From: Candidatus Omnitrophota bacterium
Lineage (GTDB): Bacteria > Omnitrophota > Gorgyraeia > B26-G9
DNA: 58,359 bases
Reading direction: 5' to 3'
NCBI GenBank assembly: GCA_018813905.1
Contig: JAHJAO010000030.1
Span: forward strand, 1 to 58,359
In this document: positions 29,313 through 37,951 of the stretch, one piece after another
Layout: each line of letters starts with the position of its first letter
How positions within the stretch are numbered: the first letter of the stretch is position 1
Program-made: the position numbers and the translations under genes
Notes under the pieces: model-generated
The model's input: the letters and a program-made list of their open reading frames with translations, nothing else
Database searches by the model: none
What the model was told of the DNA's origin: nothing

Positions 29313-29833
29313 ACCAGACAGAACGCCTTGCTAAGTCCATACGGGATATCCCCGACTTTCCCAAGCCGGGCATAATATTTAAAGATATCACCACACTTTT
29401 ACAAAATCCTAAGACATTTAAGATGGCGTTAGATGCCCTTTATGCCCGGTATAAAAATCAAAAGATTGATAAGGTAGTTTGTGTTGAGGCGCGGGGTTTT
29501 ATATTCGGTTCGGTTTTGGCCTATAAATTGGGTGCGGGGCTGGTTTTGGTGCGCAAAAAAGGAAAACTGCCTTATAACACTTATGGCATTACCTACGCGC
29601 TTGAATACGGCAAAGACACCCTGCAGATTCATCAGGACGCGGTTTGCGTCAACGAAAAAATTTTAGTGGTTGATGACCTTTTGGCTACGGGGGGAACAAT
29701 TGCGGCTGTTTGCCGTTTGCTTAAAAAAATGAAGGCGAAAATCGTGGGCGTAGCCTTTCTGATCGAACTTACCTTTTTGCCCGGACGCAAAAAACTCAAA
29801 AATCATCCGGTTTTTTCCTTGATAAAATTCTAA
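29309..29833 (+). CDS. apt: Adenine phosphoribosyltransferase
   Basis: Apt salvages adenine to AMP with PRPP. The N-terminus [19 protein letters not shown] is diagnostic. [19 protein letters not shown] and the PRPP-binding loop [11 protein letters not shown] (residues ~121-131) are intact. The length of 174 residues is normal. It starts with ATGA overlapping the sigma-factor stop and ends the long guaB3-apt run; a promoter for the next gene lies about 55 bases after the stop. Confidence 0.97.
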   Translation: MNQTERLAKSIRDIPDFPKPGIIFKDITTLLQNPKTFKMALDALYARYKNQKIDKVVCVEARGFIFGSVLAYKLGAGLVLVRKKGKLPYNTYGITYALEYGKDTLQIHQDAVCVNEKILVVDDLLATGGTIAAVCRLLKKMKAKIVGVAFLIELTFLPGRKKLKNHPVFSLIKF

Positions 29834-29886
29834 CGTTCCGGGAAACCATATTCCATATAAACGAAAAGGGAATTTGTTATTTCAAA

Positions 29887-29915
29887 TTGACACCGGTCCA
29901 GGCCGGTGGTAGTAT
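29887..29915 (+). promoter_or_regulatory. Sigma-70-type promoter before the 29964 lipoprotein gene
   Basis: TTGACA (29887-29892), a 17-base spacer containing a CCGG-rich palindrome (CCGGTCCAGGCCGG), and TAGTAT (29910-29915). The GC-rich spacer could also be an operator. Confidence 0.65.
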
Positions 29916-29963
29916 TATTATGAGAAGTGATAAATGAAAATGGCCAAAAAGCAAGAGGTAGCC

Positions 29964-30653
29964 ATGAAAAATATAACCATGCTGATGCTGGCATTTATTT
30001 TTTTGGTCTCCGGATGTTCCCGCGGGGGCGGGGCAAAATTGGTGGTGAAAGAACAAGATATCTTAGATTCGGATATTCAAGCCCGAAAGGAACTTTCAAA
30101 ACTCGAGGCCGATAAAATTATCTCCAAGGACATCTGGCGCAACAAACTTGTTTGCAGTATTAAAATGAATTCCAACGGTTCGCAGCGCGATATTTTTATG
30201 GCCGACCTTGACGGCTCGCAAACTACACAGCTTACCTCGACTAAATCTTATAACGCCTCGCCGAAATGGCTTTGGGGCGGTAAGTTCATCGGCTATTATT
30301 CATTACCCACGCAAGTTACGGTGTTGGATTTGTCCGGTAAAATAATAAAAAAGTTTAGATTTGAAAACCGCAGTTTCTGTGAAATATTCAACGATAAAAT
30401 TATTTTCTTTGCCAACGGCAAATTCTATCAGATTATCGACGAGACCTTAAATCTTAAGGAGCTTTTTGAAATACCTGAGGCCAATTACGAATTAAAAGCT
30501 ATTTTTATCAAGCCGGAAGGCGTGTATTTCAAAATAACCAAAAAAGGCAATTTTGGCTTTTCCGAGAAAACGGAGTGTTACTTTCTTAATTATTCCGGCG
30601 AGTCTCAGCGTATGGAAAAAGAAAAATTCAATAATTTAATGTTCGAGTCTTGA
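29964..30653 (+). CDS. Lipoprotein of unknown function, possibly TolB/beta-propeller-like
   Basis: I do not recognise a family with certainty. The signal peptide and lipobox (FLVSGC) predict a lipid-anchored protein. I moved the start from 29934 to ATG 29964, which has AAGAGGTAG just upstream and gives a clean signal peptide. Residues ~55-90 (RDIFMADLDGSQTTQLTSTKSYNASPKW) resemble one blade of a TolB/DPP-type propeller (D-x-D-G-x-x-x-x-x-L-T), and later stretches may be weaker blades. At about 229 residues it is too short for a full TolB. It is monocistronic behind its own promoter. Confidence 0.6.
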   Translation: MKNITMLMLAFIFLVSGCSRGGGAKLVVKEQDILDSDIQARKELSKLEADKIISKDIWRNKLVCSIKMNSNGSQRDIFMADLDGSQTTQLTSTKSYNASPKWLWGGKFIGYYSLPTQVTVLDLSGKIIKKFRFENRSFCEIFNDKIIFFANGKFYQIIDETLNLKELFEIPEANYELKAIFIKPEGVYFKITKKGNFGFSEKTECYFLNYSGESQRMEKEKFNNLMFES

Positions 30654-30872
30654 CCCGCTGGTTATCCCCGCAATTGTCCTAACCGTATAATTTTGCGCAA
30701 GTTAAATAAAAATAGCTTTTTAGCGGCTACGGCTTGATTTTTAATCCGGATGTGTTACAATATCTCCAGAATAGATTTACCCCTGTAGCTTCCTCCTGCG
30801 TTGGGAATGGAAAATAGGCAGGAAAGCGGGCTCCGGAGGACGAGACGCTACAGTTTGGATATTGAACCAAGT
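30654..30872 (+). other. Structured leader before tRNA-Arg
   Basis: No protein gene is visible here. After the promoter at 30734-30761 the transcript would begin with a long hairpin: CTGTAGC (30783-30789) pairs with GCTACAG (30847-30853), and TCCTCC (30791-30796) with GGAGGA (30835-30840). An inner alternative CCTGC/GCAGG (30795-30799 / 30818-30822) competes with the second stem. An 11-base string CCCCTGTAGCT is shared with the start of the tRNA. It does not match tRNA, 4.5S RNA or a riboswitch that I know. It could be a tRNA-processing leader or a small RNA. Confidence 0.5.
30734..30761 (+). promoter_or_regulatory. Promoter for the leader and tRNA-Arg
   Basis: TTGATT (30734-30739), a 16-base spacer and TACAAT (30756-30761). 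Transcription would start near 30768, about 105 bases before the tRNA. Confidence 0.6.
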
Positions 30873-30949
30873 GCCCCTGTAGCTCAGAAGGATAGAGCAT
30901 CGGTTTCCTAAACCGAGTGCCGGACGTTCAAATCGTCTCAGGGGCACCA
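30873..30949 (+). tRNA. tRNA-Arg (anticodon CCT)
   Basis: A complete cloverleaf: acceptor GCCCCTG/CAGGGGC, D-arm GCTC/GAGC, anticodon stem TCGGT/ACCGA with loop TTCCTAA giving anticodon CCT (reads AGG), variable GTGCC, T-arm GGACG/CGTCT with loop TTCAAAT, and an encoded ACCA end. One G-T wobble closes the T-stem. Confidence 0.93.
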
Positions 30950-30978
30950 TTTAAAAATTAAGATATTTTTGTCATATC

Positions 30979-31641
30979 ATGAATAAAATTATAGACTTAC
31001 ATACACACAGTTTATTGAGTGATGGGGTGCTTTTACCTGCAGAACTTGTGCGCCGGGCTGAAATAATCGGCTATGCGGCTATTGGCATTACGGATCATGT
31101 GGATTTGTCCAATATCGATTCAGTAATCCAAAAACTTCTCAAGTTTGCGGAAGGTGCAACCGCAGAATCAGCTATCCGGTTAATCCCAGGAGTAGAAATT
31201 ACGCATGTGCCTTTGTCTGAATTTAAGGGTTTAGTCGCTTTTGCCCGGGAAAAAGGGATAAAACTTATTGTCGGCCACGGCGAGACAATTGTCGAACCGG
31301 TGCGCAAAGGCACAAACCGTGCGGCTATAGAAGCGGGTGTGAATATCCTGGCGCATCCCGGATTGATTACTTTGGAAGATGCGAAATTGGCGGCGGAAAA
31401 AGGGGTGTTTTTGGAAATCAGCGGCCGCAAAGGGCATTGCCTGAGCAATGGGCATGTGGTGCAACAGGCAATCAAAAGCGGCGCGAAGTTAATTTTGGAT
31501 ACAGATGCGCATTTGCCGGAAGATTTAATTTCTTTTGAAACAGCACAAGCAGTTGTGCGGGGAGCGGGTTTAGAAAGCAAAGAAAGCCTGGAAGTTTTGC
31601 AAAATAACCCAAAAGAACTACTTTCCCGTTTAGGATTTTAA
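30979..31641 (+). CDS. PHP-domain phosphoesterase
   Basis: The polymerase-and-histidinol-phosphatase fold is shown by HTHSLLSDG (residues 8-16), a TDHVD metal motif, GVEIT, the VGHGE segment, AHPG and DTDAH near the C-terminus, which together give the usual trinuclear metal ligands. The 220 residues match stand-alone PHP phosphatases (YcdX- or histidinol-phosphatase-like). The substrate cannot be inferred: no histidine-pathway gene is adjacent. It lies just after tRNA-Arg and 10 bases before a lipoprotein gene. Confidence 0.85.
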   Translation: MNKIIDLHTHSLLSDGVLLPAELVRRAEIIGYAAIGITDHVDLSNIDSVIQKLLKFAEGATAESAIRLIPGVEITHVPLSEFKGLVAFAREKGIKLIVGHGETIVEPVRKGTNRAAIEAGVNILAHPGLITLEDAKLAAEKGVFLEISGRKGHCLSNGHVVQQAIKSGAKLILDTDAHLPEDLISFETAQAVVRGAGLESKESLEVLQNNPKELLSRLGF

Positions 31642-31651
31642 AGGATAAATT

Positions 31652-32140
31652 ATGAAGCTATTTTTCGATCCGGTTAAGATAAAACTTCTAGTGTCCTTTT
31701 TAGTTATGACCGTTGTTGTCTGCGGATGCGGTGTTTTAAATAAGGAAGCCCAGTATGTCCGGCCCGATTTGAGAGAAGAATTACAGCTTTCCTATGCATT
31801 GCGTTTTGATGACGTACCGGTACCGACGGGTTTTGTCCTTAACAGAAAAGATTCGTTTATTTTCCAGAACAGCCAAACGCGCATGGGGACATTAAGCTAT
31901 GACGGCATAACCGATTTTGAATTACTGGTGAATTTTTTTAAAAAACAAATGGAAGTAAACGGCTGGCGTCTAAAGAGCAGCGTTGAATTCGATGAAGTAA
32001 TTCTTAATTTTGAAAAGAAAAGCGAAGGATGCATCGTAAGATTAGGTAAAACGGGAAAGAATAAAGCCCAGGTTATTGTAAACCTGTCGCCGCTGTCCAG
32101 CGGAAAAATTGATAATTCCGGCTCATCCCCGGATGAATAA
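31652..32140 (+). CDS. Lipoprotein of unknown function
   Basis: I do not recognise a characterised family. The N-terminus is a long signal peptide with a lipobox (VVVCGC). After the Cys, FDDVPVPTGFVLNRKDSF and the region GTLSYDGITDFELLVNFFKKQM ... NGWRLKS suggest one compact alpha/beta domain of about 110 residues, as in small periplasmic lipoproteins of uncultured bacteria. The last 15 residues are Ser/Gly-rich. It is co-transcribed with the PHP gene. Confidence 0.6.
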   Translation: MKLFFDPVKIKLLVSFLVMTVVVCGCGVLNKEAQYVRPDLREELQLSYALRFDDVPVPTGFVLNRKDSFIFQNSQTRMGTLSYDGITDFELLVNFFKKQMEVNGWRLKSSVEFDEVILNFEKKSEGCIVRLGKTGKNKAQVIVNLSPLSSGKIDNSGSSPDE

Positions 32141-32170
32141 TCAGGGGGGTGCCTGGCGATTTTGATTTTG

Positions 32171-32199
32171 TTGAAAAACGGCCCTTTTAGTGTTACAAT
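32171..32199 (+). promoter_or_regulatory. Sigma-70-type promoter for the PilZ gene at 32255
   Basis: TTGAAA (32171-32176), a 17-base spacer and TACAAT (32194-32199), about 55 bases before the ATG. Confidence 0.7.
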
Positions 32200-32254
32200 G
32201 TTTCTATAACAGGGAAGTGTCGCCTTAATTTACTATCCATTAAGGAGGTAATCT

Positions 32255-32605
32255 ATGCAGGATAGAAGGCAGTCCAAACGAATGCCCATGGCGCTTTTTA
32301 TACGTATTTTAGTCGACGAAAAGGATAATATGAAATGCGAAACTTTTACGCAAAATGTCAGTGCGGACGGTGCGCAGATATTATCGAGCCGCCCTTTAAC
32401 GCAGAACGCCGATGTTCTACTGAATATCGATGTGCCAAACGACCCGGATATCGTTCGGGCCGAAGGGACAGTGCGTTGGGTAGGCAAGCATGCGCTGGAA
32501 GATGAAAATGGTAAAAAGGTTTTTCCGATCGGGGTAGAATTTACTTATATGGACCGGCAGGATCGGACGTTCTTAGAGGAATACTTGTACCAGAACGCCG
32601 ATTAA
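32255..32605 (+). CDS. PilZ-domain protein (c-di-GMP effector)
   Basis: A stand-alone PilZ domain of 116 residues. The c-di-GMP-binding RRxxxR motif is RRQSKR at residues 4-9, and the second motif (D/N-x-S-x-x-G) is NVSADGAQI near residue 33. A barrel strand (RAEGTVRWVG) and a C-terminal VEFTYM follow as in the family. It would bind c-di-GMP and act on a partner I cannot name. AAGGAGGT precedes the ATG. It has its own promoter, and a second PilZ protein is at 53906. Confidence 0.88.
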   Translation: MQDRRQSKRMPMALFIRILVDEKDNMKCETFTQNVSADGAQILSSRPLTQNADVLLNIDVPNDPDIVRAEGTVRWVGKHALEDENGKKVFPIGVEFTYMDRQDRTFLEEYLYQNAD

Positions 32606-32743
32606 AGAGTAAGCCTGGCTTCGATTATGAACTATCAAAATACGCCATAAAAACAGAAGTTAACTTTAAATAATTTATAAACTTAGAACTCCAGCCTTGA
32701 GCGAGATTAATTTGTTCCAGCCATATTAAAAACAACGGATATA

Positions 32744-33145
32744 ATGAAAAAGTTAGAGTTGAAAGATGACGGGTTTTGTTTTGTTTGCGGGAAGAAAAAC
32801 CGTTTTGGACTAAAAATAGACTTTACATTGGAAAAACCGGATAAAATATCTTGCGAGTTCACGCCGCAAAAACAGCATCAGGGATATGCGAATATCGTTC
32901 ATGGCGGCATCATCGGCTTGATTTTAGACGAGGCCATGGTTCAGCTTTTGTGGAAACAGGGAAAGCTCGCGGTTACGGCCGATTTTCAAATGCGTTTGCG
33001 GGAAGCGGCTTACACGGGGGAAAAACTAAATTTTTGCGCCCGGATAACAAAACGCAAAAAGCGATTGATTCATACCGAGGCTACCTGCTGTAATATGCGG
33101 GGCGGAATTATCGCCCACGCCCAAGCGAAATGTGTCCTGGTATGA
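32744..33145 (+). CDS. PaaI-type hotdog-fold thioesterase
   Basis: An acyl-CoA thioesterase-like hotdog domain of 133 residues. The active-site region VHGGIIGLILDEAMVQLLW, with HGG and a downstream acidic residue, is typical of the PaaI/4HBT superfamily; the following strand TADFQMRLREAA and the C-terminal AHAQAKCVLV fit as well. The N-terminal CFVCGKKNRFGLKIDF is the common variant of these proteins. The substrate is unknown. It precedes the HtpX-like gene closely. Confidence 0.85.
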   Translation: MKKLELKDDGFCFVCGKKNRFGLKIDFTLEKPDKISCEFTPQKQHQGYANIVHGGIIGLILDEAMVQLLWKQGKLAVTADFQMRLREAAYTGEKLNFCARITKRKKRLIHTEATCCNMRGGIIAHAQAKCVLV

Positions 33146-33173
33146 AAATGCTTTATGTGAGGAGGAAGGCGTT

Positions 33174-34139
33174 ATGTTTTTTTTGAATTTGAGGATGTAT
33201 GTTTTGCTTGCGTTATTATTCGCATTTATCTATGCGATTGTTTCCATGATCGCTCACTCCTTAGGCATAGAAAGCTTTATCTTGTATGTCGTTATTGCTT
33301 TTGTAATTATCGGCATTCAGTATCTGCTCGGTCCGAAACTTGTGGAATGGTCAATGCGGGTGCGTTATATAAAAGAAGGCGAGCAGGAAAAGCTTTTTTT
33401 GATGGTAAAGGAAATGGCCGAAAAGGCGAAAATTCCCATGCCGCGCGTGGGCATATCTAGCCTGGAATTACCGAACGCGTTTGCTTTTGGGCGCGGTATC
33501 CGCGACAGCCGGGTTTGTGTTACCGAAGGCATCCTGCGGCTGTTAAACGATAATGAATTAAAGGCCGTTTTAGGGCATGAAATTGCGCATATAAAAAATC
33601 GGGATGTTTTAACTATAACGCTTTTGTCCGTAATTCCGCTGATCCTTTACCGGATCGCTTTTCATCTGTTGTTTTTTGGCGGCGGCCGCAGCCGAAGAAG
33701 CGGTCAAAATACCGCCTTGATTGGTCTGGCCGCGCTTTTATTTTATTTTATTACCAACCTACTTGTTTTATATGCCTCCCGGATACGGGAATATTTCGCT
33801 GACCGCGGATCGATTGTTTTAGGCAACCATCCTAAGTTTTTGGCCTCGGCTTTATATAAGCTTGTTTATGGAAATGCGCGGATCGGCCGTGAAAAAATCC
33901 GGTCAGTAGAAGGCCTAAAGGCGTTTTTTGTCAACGACCCTTCCCGGGCCGTAAAGGAACTGAAAGAATTAAAGCAGATCGACCAGGACCAAAGCGGCGA
34001 TATCGACACTGAAGAGTTAAAAGCATTACGCTTAAACGCCATTAAACCTAGCGGCGCGGATAAGTTTTTTGAGTTGTTCAGCACACATCCGAATATGTTA
34101 AAACGCATCAAGCAGCTTTCGACTTATTTAAAAACATAA
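33174..34139 (+). CDS. HtpX-like M48 membrane metalloprotease with an EF-hand loop
   Basis: HtpX-type proteases degrade misfolded membrane proteins. The zinc site is HEIAH (VLGHEIAHIKNRDVL) with the third ligand in REYFADRGS. Two N-terminal membrane helices and two further ones around residues 150-205 give the usual topology. Unusually, residues 270-281 form a canonical EF-hand calcium loop (DQDQSGDIDTEE) just before the conserved LFSTHP segment. I moved the start to ATG 33174, which has GGAGGAAGG upstream; the track start is inside the thioesterase gene. It is 321 residues long. Confidence 0.88.
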   Translation: MFFLNLRMYVLLALLFAFIYAIVSMIAHSLGIESFILYVVIAFVIIGIQYLLGPKLVEWSMRVRYIKEGEQEKLFLMVKEMAEKAKIPMPRVGISSLELPNAFAFGRGIRDSRVCVTEGILRLLNDNELKAVLGHEIAHIKNRDVLTITLLSVIPLILYRIAFHLLFFGGGRSRRSGQNTALIGLAALLFYFITNLLVLYASRIREYFADRGSIVLGNHPKFLASALYKLVYGNARIGREKIRSVEGLKAFFVNDPSRAVKELKELKQIDQDQSGDIDTEELKALRLNAIKPSGADKFFELFSTHPNMLKRIKQLSTYLKT

Positions 34140-34155
34140 AGCCGGATTTTTATTG

Positions 34156-34557
34156 ATGCGCAAAGTATATACAAGTTTATTCAGAGGCGGGATAATTGTT
34201 CTTTTAGTTGTTTTTTTGATGCCGATACTTTTGGCCGCAGAAAAAATAAATATTGAGCCGGATGGAAATGTCGGGTTTGATTTCAGCTGGGAATTTACGC
34301 GCCCGGCGCGGGGTTATCTTCAAGAAGATAAAATCGCAGAATACCTCGCGGATAACGGCCGGAAGTTGATTGGAAAAGGGCAGCGGGATATAATAGATTC
34401 TCTGGGCCGGCCGGCGCGGGCGAAGAAAAACGCAGATAAAAGAAAAGTTTGGATATATTTTATCGGGTCCAGAAGCAAAGCAAAAGGAGAGGTCTGGATT
34501 TGTTTTACTAAAGGTAAATATGTAGAAAAAGTCACGTTGCGCGAGTATGACCAATAA
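34156..34557 (+). CDS. Exported protein, possibly BamE/SmpA-like fold
   Basis: I do not recognise the family. A signal peptide (GGIIVLLVVFLMPILLAAE) is followed by about 105 residues. The block QRDIIDSLGRPARAKK ... KVWIYFIGS ... EVWICFTKGKYVEKVTL resembles the helix plus strands of SmpA/BamE-type domains (a LGxP turn followed by strand pairs with W and Y), but this is only a resemblance. The track's first codon is TTG 34153; the ATG at 34156 is the natural start. It lies between the HtpX-like protease and a large glycoside-phosphorylase-like gene. Confidence 0.55.
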   Translation: MRKVYTSLFRGGIIVLLVVFLMPILLAAEKINIEPDGNVGFDFSWEFTRPARGYLQEDKIAEYLADNGRKLIGKGQRDIIDSLGRPARAKKNADKRKVWIYFIGSRSKAKGEVWICFTKGKYVEKVTLREYDQ

Positions 34558-34582
34558 CGCAAAAATCAAGGAGCCGTAAAAG

Positions 34583-37500
34583 ATGGACTTAAAGCATAAA
34601 CACCAAAGAAAAGTTTCCTATCAACTTGAAAGCGACGGAAAATTTGTCATTGATAACTATGACTTAGCCAAGCCTTTTGCCAGTTTTTTCCCTGGTATTG
34701 CCGGAATATTCGGCATCCCGATGTGGGTATTTTATGTGAACCGGGGCCAAGGCATTGCCAGTTTTGGCACGAAAAACAAAAACCATTCGATTTTAGCGTT
34801 TAACGCGGCAAATCGGGCCTGGCAATCGGTAACGAGATTCGGATTTAGGACATTTATCCGCATAAAGAATTTAAGAGGAGAAAATTGTTACGAACCATTC
34901 CAAAATGATTTATTCAGCACCAATTTTAATGTTCAAAGAAAAATGTCAATCAGTTCTTTTGATTTTTCCCTGGAAGAGGCTAATGCGACTTTAGGGCTTG
35001 ATTTTAAAGTCAACTATTTTACTTTACCCGGCGAATCTGTGGCTGGGCTGGTAAGAATTGTTCATATAAAGAATATGTCTACAACGAAAAAGGACCTGGA
35101 TATTTTAGATGGTTTGCCGCAACTTGTGCCTTATGGTGTTACCGACAGATTCTACAAGGATTTAAGCCGCACGATTGAAGCCTGGATGAAGGCGGAATTT
35201 GTGGAAGATATTGGTATGCCATTTTACAAACTCAGCGTGGATCCAACCGACCGGCCGCAGGTGATGTATGTTCAGGGTGGTAATTTTTATTGCGGTTTTT
35301 ATGAAAAAAAATCCCAGTTGAAAAAGTGCGATATAATTGTTGACCCGGATCTGGTTTTCGGTCCGATAACCGATTTTAGCCAGCCGGAGATTTTTTATTC
35401 CAAAAATTTTCAAGTTCCGCCCAAGATTTCAACTTGCAACAAAACTCCGGCCGCATTCAGTTTTTGCCGGAGTGGGCTTTTGCCCAAACAGCAGATTTGC
35501 CTGGTTAGTGTGTGCGGCTATGCGCATGAAGAGAGGTATTTGCGGGATTTAGTCTCCAAATTCAAAAACATTGATTTTGTCAATAATAAATTTGATGAAT
35601 ACAAAAAAATAATCTGCGAACTTCAAAACAATATTCTTACGGTAAGTAACGACAACGTTTACAACTTGTATTGTAAGCAGACATATCTGGATAACGTCCT
35701 GCGCGGGGGGATACCTTTGACATTGGGCCAGGAAAATAAGGCGCATACTTTTCACCTTTTTTCCCGCAAGCACGGAGACCTGGAACGGGACTACAATAAC
35801 TTCTTAACCCAAGCCACTTATTTTTCGCAGGGCAACGGTAATTATCGCGATATAAACCAGAACTTACGCAATGATGTCTGGTTCAATCCCCGGGTTGAAG
35901 ACAGCAATATCTTCACCTTTTTCAACTTGTTGCAGTTGGACGGTTTTAATCCGCTTGTGGTTTTTGGAACATTTTTTTGTTTAAGAAAGAATGCGGATCC
36001 GGCGGCGATCGCCAAGTGCTTATGTGAAAAAAAAGATCTGGAAGGTGTTTTGCAATTTATCAGCCGCCCGTTTGTGCTTGGTGAATTCTTCATGTATTTG
36101 GAAAAAAATGGCATTAAAATTAAAGTGAGCAATGAAGCGTTGGCCAAAGAAATAATCTCCGATTGCGAAAAGCGCCTAAAAGCTGAACATGGAGACGGAT
36201 TTTGGATTGACCATTGGACTTATAATCTGGACGCGCTTGAGGCGTATTTGGCGATTTACCCGGAAAGGGCGCGGGAGATAATTTTTGAAAAATGTCAATT
36301 TGTATTTTTTGAAAATTTTGTCAAAGTAAAGCCCCGCTGCGATAAATTTGTGCTTTTTGAAGATAAAGTCAGGCAATATCATGCGGTTACTTTGGAAGAG
36401 ATAAAAGAAGATTCGCCCCTTAGCCGCAAAATCCACCGTGATGACTGGAGACTCAGGGCGGATTACGGCCGGGGCCCGGTCTATAAGACGACGTTGCTAG
36501 TCAAAATGATGACTTTAATCACCAACAAAATGGCTTCTTTTGATCCTTTTGGCTGCGGGCTTGAGATGGAAGCAAATAAACCCGGATGGTACGATGCGCT
36601 GAATGGCCTGCCGGGCCTGTTTGGCTCTTCTACTTGCGAAGTATTTGAGCTGAAGAGACTGATTGTTTTTATTCAGAACTGCATGGACAAACTGCAGATA
36701 AAACCCGCTTATTGCCTGGAATTACCCTGGGAAATTTATGAATTTACGGTTGGACTGGAAAAACTGATAAAAGAGTATTTTAAACGCGAAGGTTCGCAAA
36801 AAGATTTTTGGTTTTGGGATAAATCCTGCGCTTTAAAAGAAGATTATCGCAGAAAAACGGCTTTAGGCATCGGGGGTAAAGAGAAAAAGTTAAACATCGT
36901 CGATTTAAGGCGAATTTTGAAAATAATGGAATTAAAAACAACCCAGGCCTTAAAGAAACTAAAAGAAAAAAAAGGTGGTTTATATCATACTTATTTTATA
37001 AATGAAGTGGTTGAATATGAAAAGATTCCGGTAAAATCCAAAGCGAAAAATGAGTTCCGGCACACTAAAGAAGGCCATATTTGTGTGCAGCCTTTAAAAT
37101 TTCGGCAGGTGGCGCTGCCGTTATTTTTAGAGGGCCAGGTGCATGCTTTTCGGATTATGGATACGAAAGAAAAAGCAAAAGAGTTATATCAAAATATTAA
37201 AAACAGCCCGCTTTACGACGCGAAACTTAAAATGTTCAAGGTCAATGCTTCTTTGAAAGAGTTTAACGAGGAAATCGGCCGGGCGAGAGTTTTTGTGCCG
37301 GGCTGGCTGGAGAATGAATCCATCTGGCTGCATATGGAATATAAGCTGCTGCTGGAACTATTGCGTCACGGGCTTTACAATGACTTTTTCCGCGAATTCA
37401 AAAACGTACTTATTCCTTTCCAGCCTCCGGAACGCTACGGGCGCAGCATTTTGGAAAACTCCTCCTTTTTAGTTAGCAGCGCATATCACGATAAAAAATT

Positions 37501-37942
37501 GCACGGCAACGGGTTTGTGGCCCGCTTGAGCGGTTCAACCGCAGAATTTCTAAATATCTGGCTCTGGTTGAACTTGGGGATGCGGCCGTTTAAGCTTGAC
37601 CGTCTGGGAGAGCTTAAATGTGATTTTGAGCCGGTGCTTCCGGAATGGATGTTTACCAAAAAGCAGACAAGTATCGACTACTATGCTCCGGATGGGAAGA
37701 AGACGCTATTTAATATGAAAAAAGATTCTTATGCCTTTATGTTTCTGGGCAAAACCCTCGTGGTTTATTATAATCCAAAACGAAAAAATACGTTCGGCAA
37801 GGAGGCTGCGGTAATTACCCATATAAGTTTAATCACGGAGGATGAGGAGAATTTTGATATCTATAACAAATCCATTCCTGCTGCCTATGCGCGGATGTTG
37901 CGTGCGGGAAAAATAAAACGGATTTTGGTAACGCTTGAATAA
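34583..37942 (+). CDS. Large glycoside-phosphorylase-like protein (GH94/GH149/GH161 clan)
   Basis: A cytoplasmic protein of 1119 residues without a signal peptide. The N-terminal block KPFASFFPGIAGIFGIPMWVFYVNRGQG and the later GDGFWIDHWTYNLD and NKPGWYDALNGLPGLFGSS recall proteins annotated as cellobiose phosphorylases. The size and the WYDALNG segment (possible general acid Asp) suggest the large beta-glucan phosphorylase families GH149 or GH161 rather than ~800-residue GH94 enzymes. They release glucose-1-phosphate from beta-glucans. No transporter or other glycan gene is adjacent, though a phosphoglucomutase-family gene lies at 46420. The exact family is not proven. Confidence 0.62.
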   Translation: MDLKHKHQRKVSYQLESDGKFVIDNYDLAKPFASFFPGIAGIFGIPMWVFYVNRGQGIASFGTKNKNHSILAFNAANRAWQSVTRFGFRTFIRIKNLRGENCYEPFQNDLFSTNFNVQRKMSISSFDFSLEEANATLGLDFKVNYFTLPGESVAGLVRIVHIKNMSTTKKDLDILDGLPQLVPYGVTDRFYKDLSRTIEAWMKAEFVEDIGMPFYKLSVDPTDRPQVMYVQGGNFYCGFYEKKSQLKKCDIIVDPDLVFGPITDFSQPEIFYSKNFQVPPKISTCNKTPAAFSFCRSGLLPKQQICLVSVCGYAHEERYLRDLVSKFKNIDFVNNKFDEYKKIICELQNNILTVSNDNVYNLYCKQTYLDNVLRGGIPLTLGQENKAHTFHLFSRKHGDLERDYNNFLTQATYFSQGNGNYRDINQNLRNDVWFNPRVEDSNIFTFFNLLQLDGFNPLVVFGTFFCLRKNADPAAIAKCLCEKKDLEGVLQFISRPFVLGEFFMYLEKNGIKIKVSNEALAKEIISDCEKRLKAEHGDGFWIDHWTYNLDALEAYLAIYPERAREIIFEKCQFVFFENFVKVKPRCDKFVLFEDKVRQYHAVTLEEIKEDSPLSRKIHRDDWRLRADYGRGPVYKTTLLVKMMTLITNKMASFDPFGCGLEMEANKPGWYDALNGLPGLFGSSTCEVFELKRLIVFIQNCMDKLQIKPAYCLELPWEIYEFTVGLEKLIKEYFKREGSQKDFWFWDKSCALKEDYRRKTALGIGGKEKKLNIVDLRRILKIMELKTTQALKKLKEKKGGLYHTYFINEVVEYEKIPVKSKAKNEFRHTKEGHICVQPLKFRQVALPLFLEGQVHAFRIMDTKEKAKELYQNIKNSPLYDAKLKMFKVNASLKEFNEEIGRARVFVPGWLENESIWLHMEYKLLLELLRHGLYNDFFREFKNVLIPFQPPERYGRSILENSSFLVSSAYHDKKLHGNGFVARLSGSTAEFLNIWLWLNLGMRPFKLDRLGELKCDFEPVLPEWMFTKKQTSIDYYAPDGKKTLFNMKKDSYAFMFLGKTLVVYYNPKRKNTFGKEAAVITHISLITEDEENFDIYNKSIPAAYARMLRAGKIKRILVTLE

Positions 37943-37951
37943 AATAAGAAT

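Noticed and set aside
30777-30790. Duplicated or degenerate tRNA before tRNA-Arg
   Set aside because: Only 11 bases are shared with the tRNA 5' end; no D, anticodon or T arms can be drawn from the rest.
30768-30860. 4.5S/SRP RNA or RNase P RNA upstream of tRNA-Arg
   Set aside because: Short resemblances (CAGGAAAG, GGGCTCC) exist, but the conserved GGAA-capped SRP helix 8 and the RNase P core are absent.
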